A stretch of 64,000 nucleotides of DNA from Lepturacanthus savala (taxonomy: Eukaryota > Chordata > Actinopteri > Scombriformes > Trichiuridae): assembly GCA_030544235.1 (NCBI GenBank), contig CM060464.1, positions 22,559,152 through 22,623,151 on the forward strand, given 5' to 3'. Position 1 is the stretch's first letter. Every line of letters begins with the position of its first letter. Of the stretch, positions 1-12,375 are shown piece by piece. The notes beneath the pieces are model-generated. The model worked only from the letters and a program-made list of their open reading frames with translations. It was not told the origin of the DNA and ran no database searches. Made by a program: the position numbers and the translations under genes.

Positions 1-27
1 AAGCATTGCAGTATAGTACTCAGTGTA

Positions 28-790
28 TAGTGCAGTGCGTCTGGAAAGTATTCACAATGCTTCACTTTTTCCACATTTTGTTAAATTACAACCTTATTTC
101 AAAATGGATTAAATATGTTTTTTCTCCTTTTTATAATACTCCATAATGACAAAATTTAAATGTTGGAAATGTAGGCAAATTTATTAAAAAATAACAGACA
201 AAAATAGGTATACACAGCCTTTGCTCAAAACTTTTTTGAAGCACCTTGGGCACCAATTTTAGCCTGAAACCCTTTGAAGTATGATGCTAAAACACCTATT
301 TTGGGGCACTTTCTCCCATCTGTCTTTACAGGACTTCTTAAGCTCCATCAGATTGGATTGAACAGAAATGTTCCATCAGGATTAGGTCTGGGCTCTGGCT
401 GAACTGACTGGGGGATTCACAGAGTTGTCCTGTAGTTACTCCTTTGTTATCTTGGCTGTGTGATTTGGGTCGTTGTCCTGTTGGAAGATGAACCTCAGTC
501 CAGACTGAGGGCCACAGCAGGTTTTCATCAAGGTTTTCTTTGTATAGTGCTGCATTCATCTTTCCTTTGATCATGAGTAGACTCCTAGTCCTTACTGCTG
601 AAAAACTTCTCCACTGCATGATGCTGCCACCACCATGCTTCACTGAAGGGAAGGTAATGGCCAGGTGAAGAGTAGTGCCTGGTTTTTCCAGCTATGATGC
701 TTAGAATATAGACCAGAGAATGGAACCCTTGTTTCATCTCTCAAACCAAAGAATTTTGATTAATTTGCATCTGCAGTCCTCACAGAAAAC
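28..790 (-). mobile_element. Tc1-like DNA transposon relic
   Basis: The left end, just after a TA at 28-29, reads like the terminal inverted repeat of a common fish Tc1 family (ggaaagtattcac, then cttcactttttccacatttt). On the minus strand, 338-643 keeps transposase text: KHGGGSIM near the start, then GKMNAALYKENLDENLL and SQSPDLILMEH, which correspond to the conserved GGGSIM, KMNA..Y..ILDENL and PSQSPDLNPIEH blocks of Tc1 transposases. The reading frame is broken and the catalytic aspartates cannot be aligned with confidence. Recognisable text fades near 790, so one end is missing. This is a dead copy; the family call is firm and the right boundary is approximate. Confidence 0.85.
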
Positions 791-894
791 AATACCATAT
801 AAATGCCCACATGCTAAGTGATAAATTAGAGTTATTCATGAAGGATCCTTGTTAATGTAGCCAAAGCATGCTGGAGTTCTCTACATACTCTAGA

Positions 895-1076
895 ACAGTG
901 GTAGGCAACCACTGTTCTGCAGGTTTTTGTTCCAACCAAGCCTTTACACACCTGATTCTACTAAACAACCATTAGCATCCTTGATTATTCATTAGTAAAA
1001 TCAGGTGTGTTAATGCTTGGTTGGAACAAAAACCTGCACCCACTGCGGCTCTCTAGGACCAGGGTTGCTTACCCTT
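895..1076. repeat. Palindromic MITE (hAT-like)
   Basis: A near-palindromic element of about 180 bp. The segment at 920-940 is a perfect 21-base inverted copy of 1016-1036, and 946-957 is a perfect inverted copy of 999-1010. The outer ends gtaggcaacc (901-910) and ggttgcttac (1063-1072) also pair with one mismatch. The text (caggtttttgttccaacc) belongs to a dispersed non-autonomous element family common in fish. No coding capacity. The hAT assignment is from recall of the family; the inverted-repeat structure is seen directly. Confidence 0.75.
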
Positions 1077-1404
1077 ATTCTAGAATAAAGAAGACACGGA
1101 CCTATCCAGTCACCTCACGTGCTACTCCATAAAAGATGTGCATTTGTTATGGACCTTTACTGAGTACTTTTGAATAATGATAACGTATGTCTACGAGACA
1201 ATGAACAAGATGATGTCAACTCATCACTTTGAAATTCTCCTCCTGCCAACTCTGTTACTTGGCCAGAAAAGCTCAACATGAGACAAAATGTGGAAGTTAA
1301 GCACCACCTACGATCCTGATCACATAGACAAGCAAGACCATCACTGCATCCATGTCAACATTGGATGAAGAGCTGGGGGAAATTTAGATGGATTAAATCA
1401 CCGG

Positions 1405-2835
1405 ATCTTTATCATGCATCTTGTTAGCTAATATACAGATGTTGGATAATAAACTGGATGACCTCCAGACCCACATCAGTTTTCAATAAGAACTGTAATA
1501 TCCTTTGTTTCACTGAAACATGGCTCAATCCTGGAATACCAGACAGTGGCAGATGGCTGCTTTTCTGTATATCAATCTGACAGGACATTGCACTCTGGAA
1601 AGACAAAAGGAGGAGGAGTGTATTTTATAATGCATAAAGACTGGAATATTAAATTGCTCCTGTTCCTGCTCCCTGATCTGGAGTTATTGACAATCAAATG
1701 CAGAACTTACTTTCTACCAAGAGAATTTACATCAATCTTTATATCAGAGTGGTCGACATCCCTGTAAGCTCTTTGCAAAGACATTAACTGCTCACAGACT
1801 GGTAAAACTAATATTGTGCTCATTGTTGCTGGAGACTTCAATCAGGCTAAACTAAAGAAGGTTATGCCCAACTTCCATCAACAGTGAATGTGCCACAAGA
1901 GGAGTAACCACTCCGCATTTTTGTTGCACACCATTCAGAAACTCTTATGTAATAAAATTACTACTGGCATTTTGGAAAATTGACCATATGGCCATTATGG
2001 GTCTATGTATGTAAACAAACTATGACACATGCCCCCAGTGACATGTGAGATGAGGAAATGGTCAGGTCAAACAGAGGCTGCCCTGCAGTCTGCACCACAT
2101 GATGCAGTCTGCAGCATGTTCCAGGACACCACTGTCAACATCACAGATGCCATCGATGGATTCACTGAGTCTGTAGTGGATATAACTTGTCAAACAACAA
2201 CAAAGACTGTACACAATACTAGAGTTAAAGTATTCTTCAACAACCATAAACCATTACCAGAACCATTAGGGATGCCATAAACGCATACACTATGGTCTAA
2301 CAATTAGGGCTTCTATCAGCTAACATGGGCAATTATAAAGTGACCAACAATGTAAGGAGAGCAGTAAAGGAGGCAAAAAGGAACTATGGCAAGAAAGTGG
2401 AATTACAATTTCAGGAGGGCAATTCCAGAAGCATAGTGAGACTATGAAAGTTTTCAAAGAACCCCTTCCTTGTCAAGTGCTGATGTGCCTTTAGCAAGTG
2501 AAGTAACAACAATTTTGCTTGCTTTGAATCCATTGGCAGCCAGCAAGCAGGAACAGAGGCTGATGGACAAGTGCGTGCACGTTTATCACCTATCACCCCT
2601 TCTGAGCATGACAGGATGACCAGAAGGCTCTTAAGAATGTGAACACCAAGAAAGACACATGATTGCGGTAGTCTGCAGAACAGGGATGCCACAGTGCTGT
2701 CACCCTTCCTGTTCACGCTGTGCACCTCGGCCAACTCCAAAAGTTCTCTGATGATACGGCCATCATTGGATGTATATTCAACGGGAATAATCAGGAACAC
2801 AGGGGTAATCAGTGATTTCGTTGACTGATGTGAGA
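1405..2835 (+). pseudogene. Rex-type LINE ORF2 relic
   Basis: A decayed non-LTR retrotransposon on the plus strand. Pieces in shifting frames follow the usual order. First comes endonuclease text: MLDNKLDDLQTHISFQ at about 1439, then FTETW-like sequence near 1510, GGGVYF at about 1610 and PDLELLTIKCR near 1672. The inter-domain linker follows at 2029-2280. Near 2705 comes the reverse transcriptase end, SPFLFTLCT followed by KFSDDTAIIGCI, where FSDD is the catalytic box. Most of the RT palm between the linker and that box is deleted. FSDD and the flanking text recall Rex1/L2-clade LINEs; the exact clade is inference. There is no intact frame. Confidence 0.8.
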
Positions 2836-3354
2836 TCAATACTTATGTTCTCTTACAATACTTTTCACTGCTTTGCACGTTCACCCACCCCTGCAAGTGA
2901 CGCAACTCATAACTATAATATGCATTATAGGAGCCATTTATCAAGCTACTGACATTATCAAAAAGGTCTGTTAGGGTGAGGGGTATAAAGGGTTAGGGTT
3001 TGGAATATTGAGGGTTAGTAAAGAGGTTAAGAGCATGAGGAGATAGGGTTATCTAATATAAAGAAATATAAAGCACCTGCAGCCATAGTACTAAAGATTC
3101 TATGAAAGAGAGCTACTAACTTAGATTAGAAATTTCCAGTAAGGAGTCTTAGCTTAGAAGTGATTCCAGAACATTCTCAGAGAAAGGAATGGACAGAAAC
3201 TCTTATCTCAGTGAAGATGTGTGGTTGACCCCATTGCTAGTTAGGGCTCATCTATCTATAAAGCAAGGAGCATCCTTTTTTGTGGAATTTTTGAATAGAA
3301 TTTCAAAACATTGTTATTATCATTATTATCATGAAGAGTTAAAATCCCATAGGT

Positions 3355-3445
3355 GCGCTGCGGTGGTGTAGGGGTAGAGCAGATCCTGGTTTGAATCCCG
3401 GCAGGAGCATTCCTTTGCTGCATGACTCCCACCTGTCCTAAAAGC
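3355..3445 (+). repeat. tRNA-derived SINE head fragment
   Basis: The text around tggtgtaggggtagagc resembles a tRNA A box, and ggtttgaatcc resembles a B box. The tail cattcctttgctgcatg matches a common fish tRNA-derived SINE. The spacing between boxes is too short for a full tRNA, since the anticodon arm is missing, so this is a SINE relic and not a tRNA gene. The right boundary is unclear. Confidence 0.4.
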
Positions 3446-5002
3446 TGGATAAAAATCTATACTTAATGCTGATACTGGGCCTAGTAGGGACCATGCTATC
3501 AATAGACCTCATCATAGAATCTAATCTCTATGAAGATTGTGATTATGAATAATAGTTTAAATAAGTAAATAGTAACCCACACTTTAAAATTATCCCATAA
3601 CGTGTGAAAACTAAGGTTCACTTGCACAGATCTATTTTCTTATATTTATTTATTGTGCTGGTGATTTCAACTTCATGCATTTGGTATTAACGAGTCATTC
3701 TGTATTTCAAGAATATTTCTCCTGTTTCTACTTTCAGCCATTTTCTCCTTAAGAAACTCTCCAAAGCCTCTTAAAAGTCTTCCTTCCTGCTCTTAGCAGA
3801 TTTCAACTCGTCTTTTAAGAGTTAAGATTCTTTAGGAGTATCTTTTATCTTTATTGGAGTTTAGTCTTAAATTTAAAAGGAATTTCTATGACAATGTCAT
3901 TATTCTAATAAGTTTTTTAGAATTTGGCTACAAGAAGCAACACTTAGTGTAAAGAATTTTTATTAAAATGACACCACGGGTCCCCAAACCTATGCATCAT
4001 TTGCTGTATTGTTTTTTGCTGTGAATTATGCAAAGAAATTACATATTATTCATGTTTCTTCTTCTTCTCCTCAAACAACAAATGTTATGAATTATGTGTT
4101 GTTGTTTTTTTGTTTGTTTGTTTTAAATCGGCCAAATTTGAACTGACTACTATTATGCAGTAGGAAACTATTTTTGGCTATATGCAGGTCCAGCCTATAC
4201 ATTGCTAATGTCGGGGACCATAGTTGGCTAGTAAAGTTTCACTATTGGACAATCGGTTTTGTCATTCAAATGAACTGGTTTGAACAGAGAGGGGGTGGGG
4301 GGCTTTTACGGTTAAAACACAAAGGACATGGACGCGCCGCAAAGCGTGAGAGAGGCGCCTCGCTGTCCTCCTGTTTTCTGGGCACCAGTGACAAATGATC
4401 TCTGTACATACCCCGCCCCCTATAGTTGCACCATTCTCCCATAGGTCATCCATACACACAAGCCTGCTTATGTGTGTGAGTGTTTGTGTCAATGGCTTGT
4501 TTGCGCTCGCACAATGGACAAATGTGTCTAAATCTGCTTTTTACTTTTTACACTGTTTCTACTGCTGGACTTCCTGCCTGGTGGGATCTGCTTTGTTCAC
4601 CTTGACAAATTCGCTCACAGCTTGCACAAGAAATGAACTTGATTCTTAAACAATTACGGAGAATTTTGAACCTTAAATTTCACGATACATACAAGCAGTG
4701 CTCCAGGGTGTGACGTGACCAAAACTCTATCAAGCCTGACTAAACTTTCAGACTGGTGCACCGAGATCTTCAGTATTGTTCGTACTTTCAGATTGTTATA
4801 CCTTATTTTATGGTTTCATGACTTCCAGCCATATTGGTTGGTGTTGAGGTATTGCTGATTGAAAACATTTCCTGCTTCGGCTCCATATTAAAAACTTTAC
4901 ACAAACTAACTTTTATCGTAAGAAATTACAGGAAATGTGTTTAACACAAAAGCCACAGAAGTACATTTACATGACACCTAAAAAAATCAAATTACTCTGT
5001 TA
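3446..5002. other. No gene recognised
   Basis: AT-rich sequence probably within the large stox2 intron. It contains a short T/G tract near 4100. The short open frames around 4170-4650 lack family resemblance, splice context or biased composition, and I see nothing else. Confidence 0.5.
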
Positions 5003-5655
5003 AGCTGTGTTCACACCGGACTCAATTGACAACACTTTGTCGCGTGAAAAGTTAAAATGTGTCGTTCTGTTTCAGTTTTTTCGCATGACCATTTTGTGAA
5101 ATTTGCGCCGTCACGTCCCCGCCCATACGTGAGCGAGCCCGCCTCTTTTGCTTTTTCTCTCATCATCCATGTCTGAGATCACCACTTTCACTGCGTTGTA
5201 CACTTAAGTTTTGTTTGTTTGAATAACCTCTGCACAGCCAGAATCAAAGTTACCGTACATATTGTGGGTGGAAGAGAGGGAAGAAAATAATGAAAAGCAG
5301 AGGAGGAAGAAGAAAAAGTAATAAAACGTAAGTAGGAAGAGGCAAGAGAAGGAAACAGGACAGGTAAAAAAACGCGAAAGAAGAAGAGAAAACAAGGAAG
5401 GAGAGAAGGAAAAGGTGGCGGAGTCTGTTGAAAAGTAAAAGATAAGTGAATTTCTCATTGTCATGGGGACACAGCCAGTAAACTGTTACATCAGGAGAAT
5501 CTCAACGCTGATTGGTTGTCGCGGCACGGCATCATGCGAATTCACCTGGAAAGTTGAATATTTTCAACTTGATGCAATGGATGATGCTTTGCATTGATTT
5601 TACATGTAATCTCGTCACACGACAGCGCAAAATTTTGTACGCTGTGAACGTGGCT
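5003..5655. mobile_element. PIF/Harbinger-type non-autonomous element
   Basis: The element begins agctgtgttcacaccg (5003-5018) and ends gtgaacgtggct (5655). The right end read in reverse complement is agccacgttcacagcg, matching the left end at 12 of 16 positions. Both sides are flanked by TTA (5000-5002 and 5656-5658), the 3-bp target duplication expected for PIF/Harbinger. The 653-bp interior has CG-containing ends and a purine-rich centre (5270-5420). It holds no transposase, so it would have been moved in trans. Confidence 0.75.
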
Positions 5656-6333
5656 TTAGTCTGACAAAAACCAGACTTTTAGAATTCCTATACTGTTACA
5701 CACACTCACACAAGTAACAAGTACCAGTTATGTCTCTAGTTTGTGAAACACAATGCAACAACAAACTAAGTGTGGTGATTATCAGTGTCCAACTGTCAAA
5801 CTACTAAATAAATCGCTGACCAGAAACTGAACAATCAATCAAGTTTTACTGTCATATGTTAAACAGTTTGTTTACATTAGAATAAGAAGATTTACTTCTC
5901 AAGATCATCAGAGCATTTAGCAACAGTGGTTCATTGGTTCATTCTAGCTCTCTGATTGGCTACACAGTACGTCTGTCTACTCTTATTACCCAACGTGTTG
6001 ACATCTGTCAGTACGGACTGACACTTGCCCACGAAAACTCACCAAGCAGAGTGTAATGGGCTTCACAGGCAGATTGAGAGAAGAAATGGAGTTACAAATA
6101 AAAATATTTGCTGATTAAGCCAATGTGAATGTTATAGTGTGTCACACTAGATGCTGACACTGCAGTTCACGTTGGTCACATCTCTTATTCCGGCATGCCG
6201 GCATGTCTAAAAGTCACACATGGAGTGACATAAGGCTGGCTTGTTTGGTTCAGAGACTGTGGCAGAGGCAGGATAATAGGAAGTTTTCTTTGCACCATTA
6301 TGGCAGGATGGCTGTGTAAAAACAGCTAGAGAA

Positions 6334-6430
6334 AGACAGACAGAGAGAGGGAGAGAGAGAGACTTTCTTTTTCTGGACAAGTTTAAGGTTTCTTTACTTT
6401 TCTTAGAGACAGAGAGAGAGATACAGACAA
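6334..6430. repeat. GA-rich simple sequence
   Basis: Interrupted GAGA tracts at about 6335-6361 and 6409-6421, followed by a short TA tract near 6450. Simple sequence with no other content seen. Confidence 0.7.
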
Positions 6431-6849
6431 AAAAGAGAGATTAATGTATATATATATAACCTTTATATAACACCTATATTAAGCCTTGGTTGTAAATACG
6501 TGCTATTATGTATTTTATTGAGTTAAAGTAAGAAAAAGTGAGGCCTCTGATTCTTCAGCCCAACCTACCTGGGGATATAGGGCTATGCTGCAGCAGACAA
6601 TCTAGCAGGACACAATACAACATTTTTAAAATTCATTACAATTCAACTGCTGGGGCTACATTCTGAAAATATTCACACACCACCCTGTTATTGGTATGTG
6701 CATTGTGAAGTATTTTTGTGAAAACTGTGTAAACATTCAATGACATAAAATAATTATGCATGTTGTACACATTATGCCAAGATACAATTTTGCACAGGTC
6801 TTTTTTATTGAAAGTCAGCTTGCATGGTATCCTATATCTGAGCAAAATT

Positions 6850-7185
6850 CTCACTCTTGAATATATAAATATATATATAGGGGGTCCATGAAGGTACTGC
6901 AGGGGGTCCTCCAAATGAAAAATAAATTATTTTTATTTTTACCAAAAATTTTACCAAAACAATGTGTGGTTAAACAATATATATATTTAAAATATGATTG
7001 AGAAAACTTCATTATTGACAAAAACTATTTTAGTCCATTAACATAGACATGATTCCCATCATGTCAGTCTTAGCGCTACATGACTAACGTCAACTTCATA
7101 GCCGAAAAACAAGCTAGTTAGCTACCATAATTGTTGTTGGCTGATGATGCACAGAGGTGTTGCAAAGGTTGAAGACCCCTGCTTT
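6850..7185. mobile_element. hAT-like element fragment
   Basis: The right end ggttgaagacccctg (7167-7181) is the reverse complement of the caggggtcttcaacc terminus of a common fish hAT family. The left part has the tatatagggggtcc text usual inside that family. Non-coding. The left terminus and an 8-bp target duplication could not be placed, so the element is truncated or rearranged. Confidence 0.5.
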
Positions 7186-7342
7186 TAAGATTAATGTTGG
7201 TGGTCATTATAAATTAAAAAAAAAAGTTAGAAATACATAACCCCCCATAAATAAAATATGTTATTTGTAGTAATTAAAAAAAAAAAAAGTAATTCACCAT
7301 CTTTGTTTATATCAAAGAATTCTGGGAAGCATCTTCATATGG

Positions 7343-7600
7343 TAACTTGAATTCACCATCTCTGTTGATGAAGACATTCAGCAAGATAAACAGTCTTTTC
7401 AGTTTGAACCTGAGCTCACATCAAGTTTGTTAGAAACTCAGCAAACAATACTAAAAATGATGAATGAAGATGATCCGAGAGGTGAGGAAGCAGGAGTTGG
7501 TGACAATCGATGGTGCCTATGTAACGACTGCTTGCCAATGCTAAAAGAGAGGGTCTGTTGTAAGGAGTTCTGTTTTCTGGGGAAGTTCACAATGAGTAAA
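7343..7600 (+). pseudogene. P2X7-like intracellular domain relic
   Basis: An open frame after a stop near 7338 gives an acidic stretch containing FQFEPEL (about 7399-7419), then DNRWCLCNDCLPM and ERVCCKEF (about 7504-7572). The W-C-x-C-x2-C ... E-x2-C-C-x-E pattern and the preceding QFEP motif resemble the cysteine-rich C-terminal module of P2X7 receptors and of many repeated teleost proteins. The downstream half of the module is absent and the frame ends at 7630. It could be one exon of a larger gene, but no partner exon is seen nearby, so a mobile or pseudogene fragment is more likely. Confidence 0.45.
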
Positions 7601-8479
7601 TTTACTAATTTAATTAGCATTATTGTGTGATGAAAGGCACTAGACCTAAATCTCCAACCTAATGATTAATTCCTTTATCTTCGGTACAATTCCAACTGAC
7701 CTACAGATTATCAATAAGCATAAAGACATTATAGAATTTGCTACTTGCCCGCAGATTCTGTTTGTATTGGAAATCCTCCACGCCAACAAACACTTCTCTA
7801 TGAAAGAGTGACCTTGTGCGCCACTTAGGTCTTGAAAAGAATATACACACTTAGGGGGTCCAAAGACCACTTCTATTCCACCTGGAACTCAGTAGTGTTG
7901 TTTCTCAACAAACTAAACATATCTGTGACAACACATGATGCTGGATATTGAGCAGTGACACAGAGCAGCACAAGCTCTTTCCCGTTTTCTTTTGTTTGTC
8001 ATTGTCCTTAAAATATCACTCAGAAATTAACCACTCCACTTTCCTGTTATTGTTTCCACCACTATTACAATTTATTTATTTGTGTATTTTCCCCAGGGTA
8101 ATACAGGCTGTGTTTTGGTGGGATATGGAGATGGGACAGGTATTATATGTTCTAAAAAAAAAAGAAAAGAAAAAAAGCATTTTTTGTCACTTTTATCTTG
8201 TGTTTCATAAAAATAAAGTTAAAAAATAACCAAAATTATTTTATCAATGACTAGCACAGATTGAGGATTTAGTTCTAAAGAAGCATTTGCCGTAATTTAC
8301 TCTTGTACAACATTAAAGAGGCAGCGGCTATTACTTAAAAGCATTTATACACAAAAATAGTAAAACACAACCATTAATCTAAAGGACACTATATACAAGT
8401 GGATGTGTGTGGAGGAAAAACTAGAGGCTACTGCTAAACAACTTTGTTGAAAAAAAGAAAAAAAAAAATCAACCCTTTG

Positions 8480-8998
8480 AATAACATGCATTGTCTGGCC
8501 AAAAAAAAGTTGCCACCTAATAAAAAAGGTCACTTTCTTTAGGGACCACCTAAATTATTAGATTTGATTACTGCATGCATTCACTGTGACATTGTTTCAA
8601 TAAGCATCTGCAATGTCACAAAATATATTTCTATCCAGTATTTCATTAATTTTTCACCAAGATCTAGTATTGATAATGTGAAAGTCAGACCACTGTGCAA
8701 AGCTTTCTCCAGCACATCCCAAAAATGTTCAATGGAACTAAGGTCTGAACTCTATGGTGGCCAATCCATATGTGAAATGATGTCTCATGCTCCCTGAATC
8801 ACTCTATCACAATCTGAGCCTGGTGAATGCTGGCATTGTGATCTTGGAATATGCCTGTGTCATCAGGGAAGAAAAAGTCCATTGACAGAATAACTTGGTC
8901 ATTCAGAATATTCAGATAGTCAGCTAACCCCATTCTTTGGGAACATAATATTGCTGAAACTAGACCTCACGAACTGCAGCAACCCCAAGATCATAATA
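8480..8998 (-). mobile_element. Tc1-like relic, part 1
   Basis: The text from tgtctggccaaaaaaa through ggtggccaatccat, catcagggaagaaaaagtcc and ctgcagcaaccccaagatcat is the antisense of a well-known fish Tc1-like transposase gene. Homology stops abruptly at about 8998. The next expected words of the same family resume at about 10153, so this is one half of a split element. Many indels; not functional. Confidence 0.8.
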
Positions 8999-10152
8999 TC
9001 AAAACACTCAGTGAAGTACCCACTGAGAAACTCTGGATATCGGAGCTCCATCGTCAGATATGTGAAGCTAGAGACAACGGGGTGCAGTTAGCTGTCAGTT
9101 AAAACTTAAATATGATAAAATCATTATTCGCATTATCTGTGATAACACCTGTATATGCCAGCCACATATGCATAAATAATGTTGGACCCTGTAGTTTTCT
9201 CTGGACCTCTGCTAAACTTGACTAGTGATTTCATGTTTAGATGCATGAGATCTTTCCACCGCTGGTTGTCGACGTGGTGCCCAGATAATAATGTGGGCTT
9301 CATAGATAATTGGTTGGCGTTCTGGGGTAAACCTGGTCTGATAGCGAGACATGGTATACATCAAAACTTCATAGAGACTGTGTCTGTCCCCTGACCATTT
9401 AATTTATTGAAGTCATCTATATCAAACAATAGATGGGCTACACATAGTGACCTAAAATTAGCACCACTAACATGCAGTAGGATGGGAGGGTAAAATGTGG
9501 ATTTAGATCTCTGTCATTCAAAGATATATTAATTAACAAACTCATATCAGATTATAATATTGATTTATTCTGTTTTACTGACAATGATAGCTTTAGCTCC
9601 ATGTTTCTCTCTTTACTGGAGTAAAAGGGCTTCTCTCAGAGGGTAAATGTGACCACCCATTGTTTTATCGGCCGTGTTCTAATGTACAGCATCAAAGTTG
9701 AACGTTTCTTTATCTTTCCACAGAATCCCCTCTTCTCAGACCATTTTTTAATAACTTTTGAATTCCTCTAACTGAACTACTCGCCACCTGACAAGAATAT
9801 ATTGACTAGATGTATAACCGAAAGTGTTATATCTAAATTGAAGGAAATAATTCCATAATTCACTGCTCTACCTCACCACAACTGAGGACTTCTATGCTGG
9901 TGCTTGTCCATCTGAAATAGATCATCTTGTTGAGAGTGCTGCAGGCTCCCTGTGATAACTTTGTGAATACACAAACAATTATGGTTTTCCAGGATGCTGG
10001 AAGAATCTCTCAGCACATGGCAAGCAGAACTTGTAGGAAGGCCCTCTGTCGGTCTAAGAACAGGGGATGATGTGTTGTTGAAAAACTCTAAAGCCCATTG
10101 AGGTGAATCTGTGATTTGTGATTTTGGGCTATACAAATAAAATTGACTTGTC
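8999..10152 (+). mobile_element. L2-type LINE inserted in Tc1 relic
   Basis: A nested non-LTR element. Decayed plus-strand frames carry endonuclease text: ILINKLISDYNID near 9530, MFLSLL near 9600, NPLFSDHFLITFEF near 9726. A linker follows (SVISKLKEIIP near 9820). The 3' end reads attttgggctatacaaataaaattgacttg (10122-10151), a typical L2-family tail. Sequence between the ETW-like region and the FLSLL block is deleted, and the RT is missing. It sits exactly between the two halves of a Tc1-like element, so it is younger than that element. The same LINE family recurs at 14560-16455. Confidence 0.75.
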
Positions 10153-10500
10153 TGCCCCCACAGGTTTGTACAGTAGGCATTATGCATGACAGGTACATCA
10201 CTTCATCTGCCTCTCTTCTTACCCTTACTTTGGAACAGAGTAAATTTGGACTCATCAGATGACACAACTTGCTTCCATTGTTCCAGAGTCCAATTTTTAT
10301 GTTCCCTCTTTTTTTCCCCCAATTAGCCAAACTGATTGGTGGTCTTCTTAGGCCTACACAGCTAGTCCCACAGTCCCAATCCCTTGACTTCCCTTTTCAT
10401 TGTGCATGTGGAAATGCTCTTACCACCACAATTAAAAATAGCTTCAAGTTCTACTGTTGTTTTTCTGCAATTTTATTTCACTAAATGTTTGAGTAATAGA
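10153..10500 (-). mobile_element. Tc1-like relic, part 2
   Basis: This resumes the family text broken at 8998: cccccacaggtttgtacagt, then catcacttcatctgcctctc, ggactcatcagatgac, ttccattgttccagagtcc and gtgcatgtggaaatgctctt. It encodes the other part of the Tc1 transposase on the minus strand, in broken frames. Confidence 0.8.
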
Positions 10501-10870
10501 TTTGATAAGTTATGTCAACAGTGGTGACCTTTAAAAATATATAAAAATTTAGAGAAACTTAGGAATCTCATTGGTCACCATAACAATTTGTAGTGGATTT
10601 GTAGATCTGTAGCGCACTGCTACTGGTTATTGTAACTACCTCATACTTTTAATGTTTCTGCAATCACAGACGTATTACACTGTTATATACATTCTGTTAC
10701 TGTGTGTGTGTGTGGGTGCATGTGTGCATGTGTGCACATGTGTGGATAAAAATAGACCCAGATGCTGCAGGCTCAGGACTGCAGGGGGGGCAGCCCTTCT
10801 AAACCAGGCCAGGGCTGTGGACAATTTGATTGGTCAAAATGCCATGAGAGGAGAGTGTGTGTGTGTGTGT

Positions 10871-10912
<42 letters not shown>

Positions 10913-12375
10913 TAGAGAAAATCGAGAGAATGTCAATTGTGAGTGTGTGTGAAAGAGAGAAAAACAGGGCAAGATGGTGAGGAGAAAACACTGTGTGTGT
11001 GTCATCCATAAGCATAACTCAGCAGAGACAGAAAATGAGGAGCTACAATCACATTACAGGCGAGGAGCACCCATTACATCAGCTGTATGTGTGTGTGTGT
11101 GTGATGCGCCAGGATTCCAGTGCATTGAAAGAAGAATAAGAGGAAGAAGAGGGTGATTTGATGTACGAAAGTACGTAGGCGAAGATACGTTCAGTAACTA
11201 AACCAGCCAACAAGTTGTTCAAGTAATAAAAGAAAAAAACACTAGTCAACACTAATGCTGGGCACAGACAGGAGGATTTTTTCCAATTGTAACAGATTTT
11301 AAAATCGTGGGAGGTCACAGACAGAGCTAAGGGAAGTCAAGATCACAAGTAGCTGCTACCCTATTTTCTTTGCTATGGAAAAAATGGTAAAATGGCTTAA
11401 AGATTTCCTCTATCACCCTGAATATAGGGAAAACAACCACCATTCTACTTCATCAATAAACAAAAATGTTACGATTTCCCAGACATAATCATCAATCAAA
11501 AGTTATATTTAAAAATATCTGGGCATAATATTGGATCCAACTCTATTTCAAAAAACATTAAAAAAAAAGATGACCCACAGCATGAAATATGAAATATAAT
11601 TTAGGTACCTGCAGATATATTAGAAACTCCACAGCTGAGGCATCAAAGACTTTGTTCAGCGTGGCTTGCGTCATGTTACTGATGGGGCGGTCCTGCCCAA
11701 TCATATTTATTCTGCTGGGTATCAACTGACTCTGTGCCTTCTACCTCTCAGCTGATGTCCGTGCTTGGTTGGCACGTAGCATGACTTGGCTCACCATTTA
11801 ATAATAAATATGAGGCTACGGTTCTACTTGATCGTAAGCCTTTCTCTTGTGTTTGGCATTGTGTTAGCGGTGAGCACGGCTCGTTTCATGCATTGCTTAA
11901 TCACTGTATGCTTCCTCGTTTTAGAGTGCCTCCTTGTAATTCGGTTGTGTGTGCGTTTCAGAAACAAAACGTGCAGTTAAGGCATTCTGAGCCACCGATT
12001 ATGGCTAAACTACATGTTCGTCCACCCATTTCTCACCAGTGAAGCTTAATTGCCTTATTTACCTGTATCTGGTTTAGAGTATTAAAACAAGAGTAATTCT
12101 ACACTTCATCTTGCCGTCATAATAGTCTGTGAAGTTGTCGAAAAGTTCTCTCTGTGATTATTAACCATTGTTCAATGTTCAAAATCAAATACTGTGTCAA
12201 ACTGTAAACAAAGAGTGGTCATTTTTTAAAAATGTGAGACAGTTCAGGGTCAGATTTTAAAATGTGCCAATGTTAAAAACGTGTTTTACAAAATGAGAGT
12301 TTGGGGAATAGGGGTTTATGCAGGTTACAGAAAAATTCCTATGCTTTCTCTCTCTTTTTTAATAATTACTTACAG
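10501..12375. other. No gene; GT microsatellites
   Basis: Holds a (GT)n microsatellite at about 10855-10912 and shorter GT runs near 10700 and 11088. A 64-codon frame at 11786-11980 is hydrophobic but matches nothing I know and has no support from splicing or composition. The rest is unremarkable AT-rich sequence. Confidence 0.5.

Noticed and set aside
2975..3055. gggttagggttt text suggesting telomere repeats
   Set aside because: Only about two TTAGGG-like units are present; not an interstitial telomere tract.
3355..3415. Possible functional tRNA gene
   Set aside because: The anticodon arm is missing and the tail matches a SINE.
11786..11980. Small hydrophobic ORF
   Set aside because: No matching family and no other support; a chance frame is more likely.
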